Positions 49,150-61,405 of a DNA stretch of 64,000 bases are shown here, piece after piece. Below the pieces are notes generated by a model, which searched no databases, was not told the origin of the DNA, and was given only the letters and a program-made list of their open reading frames with translations. A program made the translations under genes and the position numbers. The stretch is from Raphanus sativus (lineage: Eukaryota > Streptophyta > Magnoliopsida > Brassicales > Brassicaceae). The number at the start of each line of letters is the position of its first letter. Position 1 is the stretch's first letter. The stretch lies in contig NC_079519.1 in NCBI RefSeq assembly GCF_000801105.2, positions 28,743,288 through 28,807,287 on the forward strand, given 5' to 3'.

Positions 49150-51241
49150 TCTAGCGATTGTGCTCTTTGTTGTCTTATGAGAAAAAAAGAGTTCTTGACT
49201 TCTTGTGTACATTTCATAAGCGAAACAATAAAGCATATATAATGTAACGTATAATATTTATATGATTTCTTTTCTTTTCTTTCCTGATCGTTGTTAAACC
49301 GAACAAAATAAGAATTGTGATAAGTTTTCTTAGTTATTTAGAAAGACCTTTTCTAAAATATGAATTTTAAAAAACTAATTTATTTAGAAAGACATTTTTT
49401 TTAAATATGAATTTTTTTTTGAATTTTTTTAAAATTTTGCAATTTATTATTAGTTTTTAACTTGAATTTTTAAAAATTTAGCTCTAATATTGAACCGGAT
49501 CACGGGTTTTACCGAGTTTGATCGGTTTTGATGGGATTTGCTTGTTTAATTCAAATTCGATTTTTAGAATAACTCGGAACTAGTTATAAGAGTGAGTCAC
49601 GGTTGGATCAGTCGATCCGGTCGGGTTTTCAAAATACTCCTAAAATACCTCCTTGTCACCTTCTTAAGATACCTCTCTATAAACCAAGGCCGATGCCATT
49701 TCTGCGACTAGTATGAAATACCAGCCAATACAGAGAATGCTATGCAATTTTTCTTTTTACTCCATACTTGGTAATTAACGTTGGGTTATTGTGAAATAAC
49801 TATTACGGAGAAAAAAGTTAACAAAGTAAATCTGCATTAAAAATGCCAAAATTGATATATATTTGGACATTTCACATTTTGAAGTGCCTGGATATGTGTA
49901 CCATAATTCACATACTGTTCTATTTTATGTTTTTGAGAAAGAGAAATGTTTTTGAATAGAATAGAATTATGTCTGAGCTTTTTTAGTTGATACTCTATTT
50001 CGTATCCGAACCCGATTCAAAAAATCCAAAGCAAAATCTGACAAAGTAATAAAATATCAGAACATATATTAAATTAAGAAGGATTTAATATCGAAACCGA
50101 AACGGGTAATATTTAAACTCGAATGTTTATTTGAAAATAACCGAATATATGTATATTTAACTTTATATTTTTGTTTATTTAAATATTTATATTGATACTG
50201 CACATACTTTAAAATCATATAATATACATATATTTACGGATAAAATGATTTGATACTCACTTAAAAAATTCATGTCAAGTTTTTAATTTCATGCATTTAC
50301 AAAAGTTACATCTAAAAATTTTAAGAAATAAAAATCAAATCAGTTATATGAATACATAAATAATATAGATCTAAAATCAAATTTATGGAATATTGTTTAA
50401 AATCTATAAAAATATATGCCAGTTTTTAAAAGTTTTAAATCATATTATATATAGAAAAATCTATATTTTTAATATGTAAAATGCAGAGTTTGATAATGGT
50501 TTTAACAAAAAATGAAAATAATTAAAAGTATAAGGGACAGGCCATATTTATAATTAAAAAGAAAAACAAAAATACATATTCATGTGTAAGCATGACGGCG
50601 GAAATGACAATATGACAAACATAATACAAATCCCAAGCAAAATAAGCACAAGAGAAAAAGCAATAGACATCCAAAATTGACGGGTTAGTGTGAATTTATC
50701 CATGTGGTTATGCTAGAAAATATATCATGGTCTGGTGCTTATTATGGTCATTTGGTGAATTGCTTTTTTTTTTTTGTTATAGAACCAAATTTGCCATTAG
50801 AATTTCATAAGGGATGCTCGAGAAATATTTGTTGATTTTATTCTTAAAGTCATCTAGCAGCAATGAGTTCATTTTCAATTTCTATAATAATAAAAAATCA
50901 CATTAAACAAACCATAATCGAAAAAAATCATTAAGTAAAAACATCTTCAAGTCGAAGAATTAAATCCAATAGAATTACATACATAAATCCAATTTAAAAA
51001 AAAAACTCAGAAAACCATACTCAAATCGAGATTAGGCCGATACAGATGATTTTTTTTTTTGACGTAAAAAAAAATCATCTGTATAATAAAAGTCCGATTT
51101 CGACAGCCAAATATAATAAGAACATGAACAAATGGCACGTGAACAAAAGAAAACTTTATTTTACCCTTAATATAAGGTCAAATATGAGCTAATAATAAAT
51201 CCGGTTAACAATCGGAAAACCAGGTAATTCCAGGTTTTTTC
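49150..51241. other. Intergenic between ASP4 and the lipid-transfer gene
   Basis: This begins with the ASP4 3' flank (AATAAAG near 49227). The rest is AT-rich, with scattered TATCCGAACCCGATTC-type words near 50000 that may be an eroded hAT-type MITE. No gene is seen. Confidence 0.4.
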
Positions 51242-54200
51242 TCAAAAGAAATTGGTGAAAAACAAAGAGAAGATCACGGTGGTGACTCCATAACCAGCGA
51301 GCTTGTTCCCAGCTGCGGTGTCTTTTCCTTTGTTTCCTGCAATTATTAGAAATCCAAATGAGAAAAATCAATCATCAATATTCAGTACAAACAAATGAAT
51401 TATTGTTAAAGATAAATATAAGTGTGATTATCCAAAAAGACACATGTCTCACTTTGACATCATATTGTCATAAGTACGTGTCTTTATTTCAGTAAAGAAG
51501 AGATGACTAAGCATTAAATTTTGTACTATAAAAGGAATGTGTTTGTGCTGAGAAATCTATAAGAATCAGTTTGCAACTCTCTCTCTCTCTCACGTCTCAT
51601 CCCTCTCTCTTTTTCATTACCTTACTTTCTTTTACAACCTCAAATACATATTATTAATATACACCTCACTTAAGAATTCACAACACGTTATCAGCACGAC
51701 GAGCTCTCTTATACCGACCGTTCTTAGACCAAGCAAGCGAGGTGATGTTTAAATTTATGTCTTAAATATATTTAATTTATTTAAATTTTTATTTATTATT
51801 CCGGAGTGAGAGGCTAGGCCTTCTCCGTTTATTTTCCGGGATGATAGGCGTTGCCTTTCCCGGCTGATCGTTAAGATAGGCTAGGCCTTCACGATCAGAG
51901 AAACACGTGGTAGGTTTTACCTCCGTGAATAAAAGGTTAAAAATGGAAGGCTAAGCCTCCTCGGACCTTGATTAAAAGAAAAGGTTAATATGGCCGACTA
52001 TGTCGCCTCGAACCTTTGAAAATGATCAAATATGGAAGTCTAAGACTCCTGGATCATATGGTGGGCTGGACCCCCAATTTTATTTATGTTATTTAAATTT
52101 ATGCAATTTAAGTTTACGCAATTTAATTTTTGCATTTATTTTATGCTTTTAATTTCTGCATTTAAATTATGCATTTATTCTCGTCTATATTATTATGAAT
52201 TAATTAATCATGTCGAATTTGACAAAGCTCGAAATTAATGCCCTAGATATTACGAAAAATAATTATATGATCTGGGCACTCGGTGTAAATATACACCTGA
52301 GAGAAAATGAGCTTTGAGAAATCATCGATAAGTTATTCAGATGAGAAAAGAAAAGCCATGATATCTTACACCAATTTGATGATGGTTTATAAGATGAGGT
52401 GTATCATGAGAAAAGATCTAGAAGATCTTTGAGAAACTAAATCTTTGAAAGAAAGGATTCACTAAATAGTTGGAGTTGTTGTAAATCCTCCATGAAAACT
52501 GAAAAGTTGGAAATCATGATACTAAACCATCAAGTTGATCCTACTAGAAAAAAACGAGGGTGTAGATGCGGTTGAAACCGCTATCGTGGTCATGGAAAAG
52601 GACGAGGAAGAATATACCGTCCCAATGAAATAATAAGAACTTCCACGTAAATGAAAATGGTCGGGTGATAAAAGGCAAACAGAAAATGTTTGCTACAGAT
52701 TTGGCAAGAAAGAACGTTGGGTACGTATTTGTCGTACGCCAAAATATTAGCCAATCTGTACTGATGGTCAATAAGAAAAGAGAAAGGATGTGAGATATAC
52801 TTCATCTCTTATGAACCCGGACCATCTTTCCATAGATTGAATACTCATCTTGATGTTTTAAGATTTTCTGAATGATTCAGAAAATAAAAATGGAAATATC
52901 GATGCGACATGAAAATTATTCTCCTAAATAATATTTTGAGATTTCAGGATAGAGATATATACTTGGCAGATATTGAGTCATCTTACATGACCATTTAAGG
53001 TAACAATTATCTATCGTCTCTCAAAATAAATTAGTATAGTATCTAGTAATATAAAAATTACTACTAGCTCTATAAGAGTTTATGATGAAAAGACATGCAT
53101 AAGAGAAGGATGGCAAAAAATTATAAATGAGTAGTAAACCTGAAGTTTACTGATATATAGCCATCCCCAATAATGTTATCGACATTATTGTGAAATGTTG
53201 AAAAACTAAAGGTTTTTCACATATAGCATGTCTTAAAAAAACAAAGAAACCATCATGGATGTTGAATCATCAAACAAGTTCAATAGATGTGATTTCTTTA
53301 AACAGTCCCAAATCAGGATCTCATTCTAAAGGATTTGAAACATAATTCATCCCAAAATGGGAAATCTGAATATGTTATTGGTTCTAGAGTGAGATTCAGT
53401 ACGAGATTTTAGACATGGAGTGTCATCATCTCGAGGGGGAAAATTAAAGAATCTTATTGAGTGGAACAATGAGAATATTCTGTTCACTCGAAAAAGAACT
53501 TGATAAAGTAGATTCAAATACGATGATTCCCATGATTAGGTGTAAACATGCAGTTATGCATGTAATAGAGTCATATACAATCCAAAAGGGATGAAGTATA
53601 TGGACTAATCAGAAATATGCTCGCAAGGTTGCTGGAAGCATATAACCAGCTGATGGAATGAGATATGAGAAATGGATTATCATGAAAGTTATATAAGACA
53701 ATCCATTCATAAAATGCCTGCCAGACATTTTGATAAAATAATGATCTCATAATCCAGCTGAAAAGGCTCTAATAAGAAAATGTGTCCTAAAAGGACGATA
53801 TATGAGTCTATGGCACGCTAGAGACGTGATAGACCACTTTGGTTCCAAAGTGTCCTCAAATGGAGCAAAAATATGAATAGAGGACGAATCTCTTAAAGAG
53901 ACCGTTGATATGGGTTAATGTGTAGTCAGGTACCTGGGTAAATCATCGATGATGATAAAGAGATCTCGATTAACCATATCAGTACGGGTAAAAAGATGGA
54001 ACCAAAGAGAAAATAGATTGTCGACAATAAATAAATGAAAAAGCGCTATATAAATGATGATCATGATCATGAATATACCTCTATGTATGAGGTTAGAGTG
54101 AATTGATTAGCCAAAGAGTGAATGAGGCAATCTATTCGATATAAAGCTCGTTAGAAAAACGAGAGATTCTTGGACAAAAGGTCCAAGGTATATATTTCTC

Positions 54201-57200
54201 CAGAAAATGAAATAAAAGATAACCTTGAGGTATGAAAAACGGCTTGTTCCGAGGTTACTGGAGAAAATTTATAATAGATGCAATATTGATATGTCTGGCA
54301 GGACACAAATGACTTGAGTTGCATCTTAGTATTCCCTGGAGAATTAAAAATATTCTCGGGAACGATAAAACTCTGAAAGAGTTAGAACAAGCCGTAAATG
54401 AGATATCTGGAACCAGTAACTGGTGATATGTTTACGGTACGGTTTGCCGATTGCCATCTTAATAAGAATGAATTCCAGCGTTAGGGGGAAGAATTAGAAG
54501 AATTTCTAAAAGAGATTACATGGTGTACACGATCATTGTTACACCTTGATCCCCCTACAAATCAAAGAGAGCTGGAAGTTCAGAAAATTGTGCATTTGCA
54601 TAAATTGGCAAACCAGTTACCAGGTGTGTTCACAGATATGAGAAGGGTGATGAAATCATATATACCCTTTGAAAATGTTCCATCAAGAGTGGTTGTTCCT
54701 GGGGAACAAATTGATGGAAACAAAACGAATGAACCTAGGGTTCAGTTAAAGAGGGGGAGATCAGCTGGTTCGAAAGATAAAAATCCCCGAAAGAAAAAGA
54801 AATTGGTTGAGGAAAGTGGAAAGGTTCCAGAAGAACCTGATATTAAAAAATGTCTGAAAGAAGGCATAAGTGAAAAGGTTCAAGAAGAACCAAATAAAGA
54901 TAAGGATCCAGATGACGAGGAGGGAACAGAAAAGTATGAGATTTCCATCAACTACGCCCTTGATCAAAAGTTATTGATCAGAAATAAAATAAAAGATGTT
55001 GATGGAATGTTCTCCTTTTCTGTGTCCAAAGAAATCAATCACGAAAGTGATGATCCCGATCCAAGGTCCATTTTAGAATGTCAGAAAAGACATGATTGGG
55101 AGGAGTGGAAGAAGGCCATTCAAATTGAATTACTCTCCCTGAATAAAAGAGATGTCTTTGGACCTATCGTCATAACGCCTGAGAATATAAATCCTGTTGG
55201 GTATAAGTGGGTATTCGTGAGAAAAAGAAATGAAAAGAATGAAGTAACACGATATAAAGCCCGATTAGTAGCCCAAGGTTTTTCTCAGAGACCGGGAGTT
55301 GATTTTGAGGAAACATATTCCCCGGTAATGGATGCAATTACGTTTAGATTTTTGATGAGCCTTACGGCGTCAAAAAATCTTGAAATGCATCTCATGGACG
55401 TTGTGACAGCTTATTTGTATGGATCGTTGGATAATGATATATATATGAGACTCCCTGAAGGATTGAAAATGTCAGGGGCATTGAAAGAAAAACACAGGGA
55501 GGTATGTTCGGTCAAGTTACAGCGATCACTATACGGATTAAAGCAATCCGGACGCATGTGGTACAATCGCTTAAGTGACTATCTCTTGAGTAAAGGATAT
55601 GTGAACAATGCGATATGTCCCTGCGTTTTTGTTAAGAAATCGTCATCTGGCTTTGTGATCATCGCTGTATATGTAGATGACCTGAACATGATTGGAACTC
55701 AAAAGGAAGTTGATGATGCTCGAACTCATATGAAAGAGGAGTTCGAAATGAAAGATCTCGGCAAGACAAAGTTTTGTCTTGGGCTCCAGATAGAGCACCT
55801 CCGAGAAGGAATATTTGTGCATCAATCAAACTATACGAAAAGGTTATTGAAACGCTTTCGTATGGATCAAGCGACTCCTTTGAGTACTCCAATGGTTGGT
55901 AGATCTCTCAATGTTGAGAGTGATCCTTTTAGACCCTGCGAAGATAGCGAGAAGATATTAGGTCCTGAAGTACTTTATATGAGTGCTATCGGTGGGCTAT
56001 TATACCTGGCAAACTGTACCAGGCCTGATATTGCTTTTGCAACTAATCTCTTAGCAAAATATAGCTCGGCTCCTACTCACAGGCATTGGAACGGAATAAA
56101 TGCTTTATTCCGTTATTTACAAGGTACAGTTGATTTAGGGTTAATGTATATTAGAAAACCCGAGTTTGGTATGGTTGGTTTTGCAGATGCAGGATACTTA
56201 TCAGATCCTCATAAAGCTCGATCGCAAACCGGCTACGTTTTTACAATTGGTGGAACCGCGATCTCATGGCGGTCCCAAAAACAAACTCTGGTTGCAACAT
56301 CTTCGAATCATGCAGAGACTATTGCGCTTCACGAAGCATGTCGAGAATGTGTGTGGCTGAGGTCAATGAGTCACCACATACAAGATTCAAGCGGAATAGT
56401 TAACAAGAAAGAGCCAACGAAAGTTTTTGAAGATAACTCGGCTTGCGTCGCTCAACTCAAAGAAGGCTATATTAAGAGCGACAGAACGAAGCACATCCCT
56501 CCAAGATTTTTCTCGTACATTCGGGAGCTCGAGAAAAATAAAGAAGTGGACATCGAATATGTACGGTCATGCGACAATCCGGCTGACTTGTTCACCAAGT
56601 CTCTTCCGACTACAACATTTCGAAAACACGTCTATGGTATCGGGATGCGGCGTTTGCGTGACTTATGAAGAAAAAGCTATGTCCATTACTCTCAGGGAGA
56701 GATTACGTCAGTGTACTCTTTTTCCCTTGTCATGGTTTTTATCCCATTGGGTTTTTCCATGATTAGGTTTTTAACGAGGCACTACGTAACACAAATTGGA
56801 TAATCAAGGGGGAGTGTTAAAGATAAATATAAGTGTGATTATCCAAAAAGACACATGTCTCACTTTGACATCATATTGTCATAAGTACGTGTCTTTATTT
56901 CAGTAAAGAAGAGATGACTAAGCATTAAATTTTGTACTATAAAAGGAATGTGTTTGTGCTGAGAAATCTATAAGAATCAGTTTGCAACTCTCTCTCTCTC
57001 TCACGTCTCATCCCTCTCTCTTTTTCATTACTTTACTTTCTTTTACAACCTCAAATACATATTATTAATATACACCTCACTTAAGAATTCACAACAATTA
57101 TAAAATATACAGTAGTATAAAACAATAATAGACAAATAAATTAACCTGACATGTTAGTGACTATGTCCGAATAAGTCAATATAGGAGGCAGAAAAAAGTA

Positions 57201-57870
57201 GAAGAAAAAGCTGGCATTCACACTCAACATTGTTTTAGAGAAAAAAAAGGATTAATGTGTTCTTGACTTCTTGACTTATTAACAGCAATTGATTTTATCA
57301 CTTAACTCTCAGACTAATCAATCAAATGGTATAATCACCATCAAACAAAACTTGAAACTTAATTTTAGAAATTGATAAACTAGAAAAATAACCGAGAAAA
57401 AATAAATTTATAAGTGAAAGTTTTGTTTATACCTGGAGGAGGTAAAGAGGCCTTTGGCGATGAAGCTCCAGTACCTGAAAAATAAACCAACAACATTATT
57501 TCTAATCAATAACTAAAAAAAAAAATCTGAGAGATCTGAAGAAAGTACCGGAACAAGCGGAGAGATCGGTGGTGACGTCACATCGACGGCTGAGATTGAG
57601 AGCTTGTGCAGTAGAGACGTTGAACCCAGAGAGCAAACCAGGAGTGTTGTAGACGGTGCAGAGACATTGAAGCTCATCTTTCACCGCTTCCTTGATCGAG
57701 TCACAGCATTCCTTTGGTGGCCTCGTCGTCGTCGTCAGAGCACTGAAGCAGGGGACTAGCTTGTTCACGCAAGTAGTAGCCGTTTGCGCTTCCACCTCCG
57801 GCAACGAAACCAAAACCATCGCCGTCATGGCCGCCGCAAAGATCATCGTTGCAGTTGAGAAACGCACCAT
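51242..57870 (-). CDS. GPI-anchored lipid-transfer-like protein (At1g62790-like), 3 exons, interrupted by a retrotransposon in intron 2
   Basis: Proteins of this group bind lipids in the apoplast and are tethered to the plasma membrane. Exons on the minus strand are 57870-57549, 57474-57433 and 51336-51242, joined in frame to 152 residues. Residues 1-28 form a signal peptide ending EVEA. The eight-cysteine motif is complete: C, C, CC (KECCDSIKEA), CxC (LQCLC), C (RRCDV) and C (LSAC). A short Ser/Pro linker (ASSPKASLPPPG) leads to a hydrophobic C-terminus (YGVTTVIFSLFFTNFF) suited to GPI attachment, encoded by the last exon. Intron 2 is 6.1 kb and contains the complete 5.7 kb Copia element in opposite orientation; without it the intron would be about 0.4 kb. 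All splice sites are intact, so normal product is possible if the long intron is still spliced. An in-frame ATG at 57987 is unlikely to be used because the signal peptide begins at 57870. Confidence 0.9.
51404..51685 (+). repeat. Left LTR of the Copia element
   Basis: It contains a TATA box (CTATAAAAGG at about 51526), a CT microsatellite near 51577-51590 and the terminal CACAACA. It is 282 bp, the same length as the right LTR. Confidence 0.96.
52210..54535 (+). pseudogene. Ruined gag-protease-integrase region of the Copia element
   Basis: Gag starts with MSNLTKLEINALDITKNNYM at 52210 but meets a stop at 52315. Further recognisable pieces lie in several frames: a Gly/Arg-rich stretch near 52580 and a zinc-knuckle remnant at 52691-52732. 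In the remnant two of the four CCHC ligands are changed (CYRFGKKERWVRIC: Cys to Phe, His to Arg). Fragments of the protease-integrase region lie between 53200 and 54300. Compared with the family, many short segments are missing, so no frame stays open. This part cannot encode a working Gag or integrase. Confidence 0.8.
54536..56668 (+). CDS. Copia reverse transcriptase-RNase H open reading frame
   Basis: The frame is open over 710 codons. The first 160 residues are a Lys/Glu/Pro-rich linker of the kind found between integrase and RT (for example GRSAGSKDKNPRKKKK). The RT domain begins near residue 219 with NPVGYKWVFVRKRNEKNEV and includes YKARLVAQGFSQ and FEETYSPV. The catalytic YVDD lies at about residues 377-380 (YVDDLNMIG). 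The RNase H-type domain at about 547-690 has the GFADAGY motif, SQTGYVF, SWRSQKQ, the SSNHAE block with its conserved Glu, and DNSACVAQLKEG. It ends 146 bp before the right LTR. As the upstream half is destroyed, this is probably not translated as a polyprotein; the ATG at 54536 need not be a real start. Confidence 0.85.
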   Translation: MLHLDPPTNQRELEVQKIVHLHKLANQLPGVFTDMRRVMKSYIPFENVPSRVVVPGEQIDGNKTNEPRVQLKRGRSAGSKDKNPRKKKKLVEESGKVPEEPDIKKCLKEGISEKVQEEPNKDKDPDDEEGTEKYEISINYALDQKLLIRNKIKDVDGMFSFSVSKEINHESDDPDPRSILECQKRHDWEEWKKAIQIELLSLNKRDVFGPIVITPENINPVGYKWVFVRKRNEKNEVTRYKARLVAQGFSQRPGVDFEETYSPVMDAITFRFLMSLTASKNLEMHLMDVVTAYLYGSLDNDIYMRLPEGLKMSGALKEKHREVCSVKLQRSLYGLKQSGRMWYNRLSDYLLSKGYVNNAICPCVFVKKSSSGFVIIAVYVDDLNMIGTQKEVDDARTHMKEEFEMKDLGKTKFCLGLQIEHLREGIFVHQSNYTKRLLKRFRMDQATPLSTPMVGRSLNVESDPFRPCEDSEKILGPEVLYMSAIGGLLYLANCTRPDIAFATNLLAKYSSAPTHRHWNGINALFRYLQGTVDLGLMYIRKPEFGMVGFADAGYLSDPHKARSQTGYVFTIGGTAISWRSQKQTLVATSSNHAETIALHEACRECVWLRSMSHHIQDSSGIVNKKEPTKVFEDNSACVAQLKEGYIKSDRTKHIPPRFFSYIRELEKNKEVDIEYVRSCDNPADLFTKSLPTTTFRKHVYGIGMRRLRDL
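56815..57096 (+). repeat. Right LTR of the Copia element
   Basis: It is identical to the left LTR except for one base in the CATTACYTTAC segment. It is preceded by a polypurine tract and followed by the target duplication ATTAT. Confidence 0.96.
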
Positions 57871-59473
57871 TTCTTCTCTCTTTTTCTTACGGAGGTCCGT
57901 GTTTTTGTTTTGTTCTTTTAGGTTTGGGGTTTCTTGTGGCTTTTGGTTTTGCTTTTGTTCGGTTTTAAATAAAACAAAGTTGCTCAAGGAGGAAACCTTT
58001 CGGATTTTTTTATTTATTTTCTACACTATTAATTTATATATATATCTGTGTGTCTTTTTCTTTTCTAGAAACAAACATTTTGTCGTTTGAAACAAATGTT
58101 ATCTCCCATATATTTGATGAATAAAATTCAGATGTTTGACAGGTAATCAATAAATTCATTGAAAGTGATGTTTCTTGTTTACGCGTCTTTATTTACTTTT
58201 CAAGTTTCAATATTATATATATGTGTGTGTATGTGTTCTAAATTTTTTAACTAGTAATATTTTGTATGTTGCAGAAAAGAAGCAAATGTTATGTTCCATA
58301 TATTTTCGTATAAAATTCAATATTGACAGGTAAATTATAAATTTCACTGAGCATGACGTTTATTGTTATTACTGAAAATCATTTTCCTGTTATTTTCAAA
58401 ACCAAAATGCTTTTTTTTTAAAGAAAAAATTAAAACCAAAATGATGTTTCTTGTCACCAGTTGTCATTTGACGTAAATACCTAGATTCTTAGTACTTTTG
58501 CTATCATTCATGTACAATTCATTCTACAGACATGCACATGCCGATACGCTATCTATAAATTTATTGAAAATATAAACAATACATAAAATACACTAATTAA
58601 CAGAAATTGCACCTAATATCCAAACCAAAAAAAAACCAAAATTTTCAAAATTCTTTATTTGAAGTTTCATGGTATTCTTCTCCAAAAGAAAACTTCAAAT
58701 TTAATTTCAAAATTATTTGTATTTTACACTATGATTTTTATTGGTTATAATTAATATAAATTGATAAAACTTTTACAAATACCAAACACATATATAAAGA
58801 TATTAGAACAATATTATTTTAAAAAATTGCACTAAAATATAAAGTTATAAATAGAAATACATAATTAAATATTAAACTATAAGAAAATGCTACATTCTTA
58901 TTGTTTAATTCTAGTTTTAAAATACTATAATTTTTTTTTGAAATATTATAAATTTTAAAAATATTATACTACAAAAAATATTAAGTTTCTTTTGTAATAT
59001 TTTCGTTGCCAAATTTTATTTTAAAATATTTTAAATTTTATTTAAATTTATGTTTAGAACATAAATTTATAGAAACTAATTTTAAAATATTTATGAAATA
59101 TAAAAGTTTTAAGGATTAAAACGATAAACGAAAACACATTTAAGAAATATAAATGCGATTTGTAATTGAAAAGACTAAAATACAAATAAAATATGAAACT
59201 TCAAACCTAAAATTTTGGGTAATGAAATTTCAAATATAGAATTTCACTTTTCAAAACTTTAAATCTGAAGTTTTGGAATTTCTTTTTCGAGAACAAAAAA
59301 CTCTATATATTTAAAGTTTCAGATCTGTTTAGATATGTTCTAACTAACCAAAATCACCTTATTTCCTTCTACCCTCCTAAAAATCTAATAATGTTTTTTT
59401 TGTTATTTCACAAATAACCTCTAAAATTAAATAGACGATAATGTTAAAAAAAGATCTATGTGATGGAAGTAAG
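57871..59473. other. Upstream side of the lipid-transfer gene and AT-rich intergenic DNA
   Basis: The region just above 57870 is pyrimidine-rich on the coding strand's complement and serves as leader and promoter. Further on, two diverged copies of ATTCAAATGTTTGACAGGTAA-type sequence (about 58125 and 58315) hint at a small duplication. No gene is seen. Confidence 0.4.
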
Positions 59474-60078
59474 TAAGGGTGGGTAAATCGATTTAAATTC
59501 GGGCCTACATAATTTGTTTGAGAAAGAAAATTTTAACCAAGTCAACTAAAATGATTTTAGCTTAGTTTGTGTTTGATTTGGTTTGGAATTTGTTTGATTT
59601 GACTTGTGTATGTTTTGGTTTTGTTTGGGTTTGTTGTATTTGTGTAATTCAATCAAGTTAGTTTTTAGTTTTATTGTAGTTTGGTCACGAAAATATAATT
59701 TATAAAACATAAAATAAACTATTATTTAACACTAAATTGTTAAATTTCATATTAAAATGTAAAACTAACTTTACAATAAAAAAATAAAAAAAAAGTAATT
59801 CAATACTTTTTATCATTATTGTTATATTTTTCTATTCATCTAAAAGTAAAAAATATAAAATTATGTTTAGTTATTTAAATTAGATGGTTAAATATTTTGA
59901 ATTTTAAGATTACTAATGTATTTAATTAATTTAATTAAAAACATTTTTTATTTAGTTCGGTTTAAAATCAAACCAAACTAAACCATTTGGATGAGTGATT
60001 TGCTTAATTTGGTTTTGTTTGGGTCATTTTAAGTTTGGTTGGTCTTGTTTGATTTTCTGGGGTTTTTGCCGACCCCTA
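59474..60078. mobile_element. Probable hAT-type MITE, distant relative
   Basis: The left end TAAGGGTGGGTAAA and, from the right inward, TAGGGGTCGGCAAAAACC resemble the terminal motifs of the hAT-type MITEs in this window. The interior is different: TTGGTTTTGTTTGGGT-type words near both ends and an AT-rich centre. A clear 8-bp duplication was not found, so the call rests on termini and layout. Confidence 0.5.
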
Positions 60079-60208
60079 CTAGAGTAAGCGTTGACACCGT
60101 CAAACTAATTTAGGCTTATATGTGAATCAATGTGATGGTGGTCCTAGACGGTCCAATACAACCATTTAATTCCTTTTTTCATTCATTTTTCAAGTTTTAA
60201 TAGTTAAA

Positions 60209-60895
60209 CTAGATTTTGACCCGCGCTTTTGAAGCGCGGAATATTTTACGATGAAAAATTTCACTAATAATTTAACAAATATTTTGGTAACTTTTTAAGA
60301 GTGTGTATTTAAAATATTTTTTCATTTAAATCAGTATTTTAAAAATCAACCCGATTGTGATTATACCGGTTAATCCGGAAATCTAACAATTCAATTTATG
60401 TTTTTAAAATATTTATATTAAAAAATCATTAAAACCTGAGACTAACCGATTAAACTGATGGATGACCGATATGTAATCTAATTGGATTTAAATTGTAATA
60501 GTTTCATAATTTGTAATCTTATAATTGAAATTTTAAAGTTCACTATTTTGCAATTTATGAAATTATGACGTTTCTACAAAATTTTAAAGAGAAAATGATA
60601 GATATAAAATAAATAAGATTAATTATTGTATTATTTGGAAACATTGATGGTAGTATAAAAATATATTGTTTGAAAACATTGATAGTAGTATATAGAAATA
60701 AGTATATGGTTTGGAAACACTGATAGTAGTATAAAGAAATAAGTATATTGTTTGGAAACATGGATAGTAGTATAAAGAAAAGAACATTAGTGATTAAATG
60801 TATGTTTAACTATAAAGTATAAAGATGTATTTAATTTAAAAACTTACAAAATAAATGTTAGGTCCAACAGAATATTTCTGTTTTAATAAGATAGA
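60209..60895 (-). mobile_element. Non-autonomous Helitron, copy B (687 bp)
   Basis: On the minus strand it starts TCTATCTTATTAAAACAG after an A (right edge at 60895). It ends with the hairpin CCGCGCTTCAAAAGCGCGG, then GTCAAAATCTAG, then T (left edge at 60209). It aligns with the Helitron at 27412-28058 along its entire length with small indels, including three TTTCCAAACAATATA-type internal repeats. No coding capacity is seen. Confidence 0.88.
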
Positions 60896-61405
60896 TATAT
60901 GTGTTTACAACTACATCATCATCAAAATTGACGCAGAAAGCTAACCTTTTCTTTTTTAAGCTAACATATTTGTATAAACTGAATTGGTCGGGTATGGTTA
61001 GATTTACTTTTTTATGTCGCAAGTTAAATTTACTTTGATCAGTTCTTTTATGACTAATAATTTGATCAAATTTCTTGTTGATTGTGTTTAGATAAAAATT
61101 TTTTTTGCTATTTAGCGATTTTCATATAAGAGAATGTTGGATATTTTATTTTGATAATTATATTATATTTTTATTTTCTTACAGATTGTTTTCAATATTG
61201 AATTTATTTAGAAAACGTGCGATACATAAAACTCTGCCATTTCATAATCTATGAATCTTGTAATGATATCATGTATGGTAGTGGATTGTTGTTGCCAAAA
61301 AAAAGGTAGTGGATTGTATGTTAGTCAGTTAGTGTGATATAATGGTCAAACAGCTCGTGGAATCTTGCCCAGACCTCGGTTAGAGGGAGACAGAGTACAT
61401 TTGGT
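60896..61405. other. Intergenic, nothing identified
   Basis: AT-rich spacer between the Helitron and the MITE. Confidence 0.5.

Larger units (their letters stand above)
51404..57096 (+). mobile_element. Ty1/Copia LTR retrotransposon, complete ends, 5693 bp
   Basis: The two LTRs are 282 bp each (51404-51685 and 56815-57096), start TGTTAAAG and end CACAACA. The target duplication ATTAT flanks both sides (51399-51403 and 57097-57101). The sequence after the left LTR, CGTTATCAGCACGACGAGC, fits the primer-binding region usual in Arabidopsis Copia elements. A polypurine tract CAAGGGGGAG precedes the right LTR. The LTRs differ at a single position by eye (an extra C versus T in CATTACC/CATTACT), indicating a young insertion. 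The first part of the interior (gag, protease, integrase) is heavily broken; RT and RNase H are open. It sits in intron 2 of the lipid-transfer-like gene on the opposite strand. Confidence 0.95.

Noticed and set aside
51189..51371. 60-codon minus-strand frame as a separate gene
   Set aside because: It reads exon 3 of the lipid-transfer gene in the wrong frame; the correct frame ends at 51242 with the GPI signal.
54536..56668. The Copia RT frame as a host gene or proof of an autonomous element
   Set aside because: It lies between LTRs and has standard Copia RT and RNase H motifs; the upstream Gag and integrase region is broken, so autonomy is not supported.
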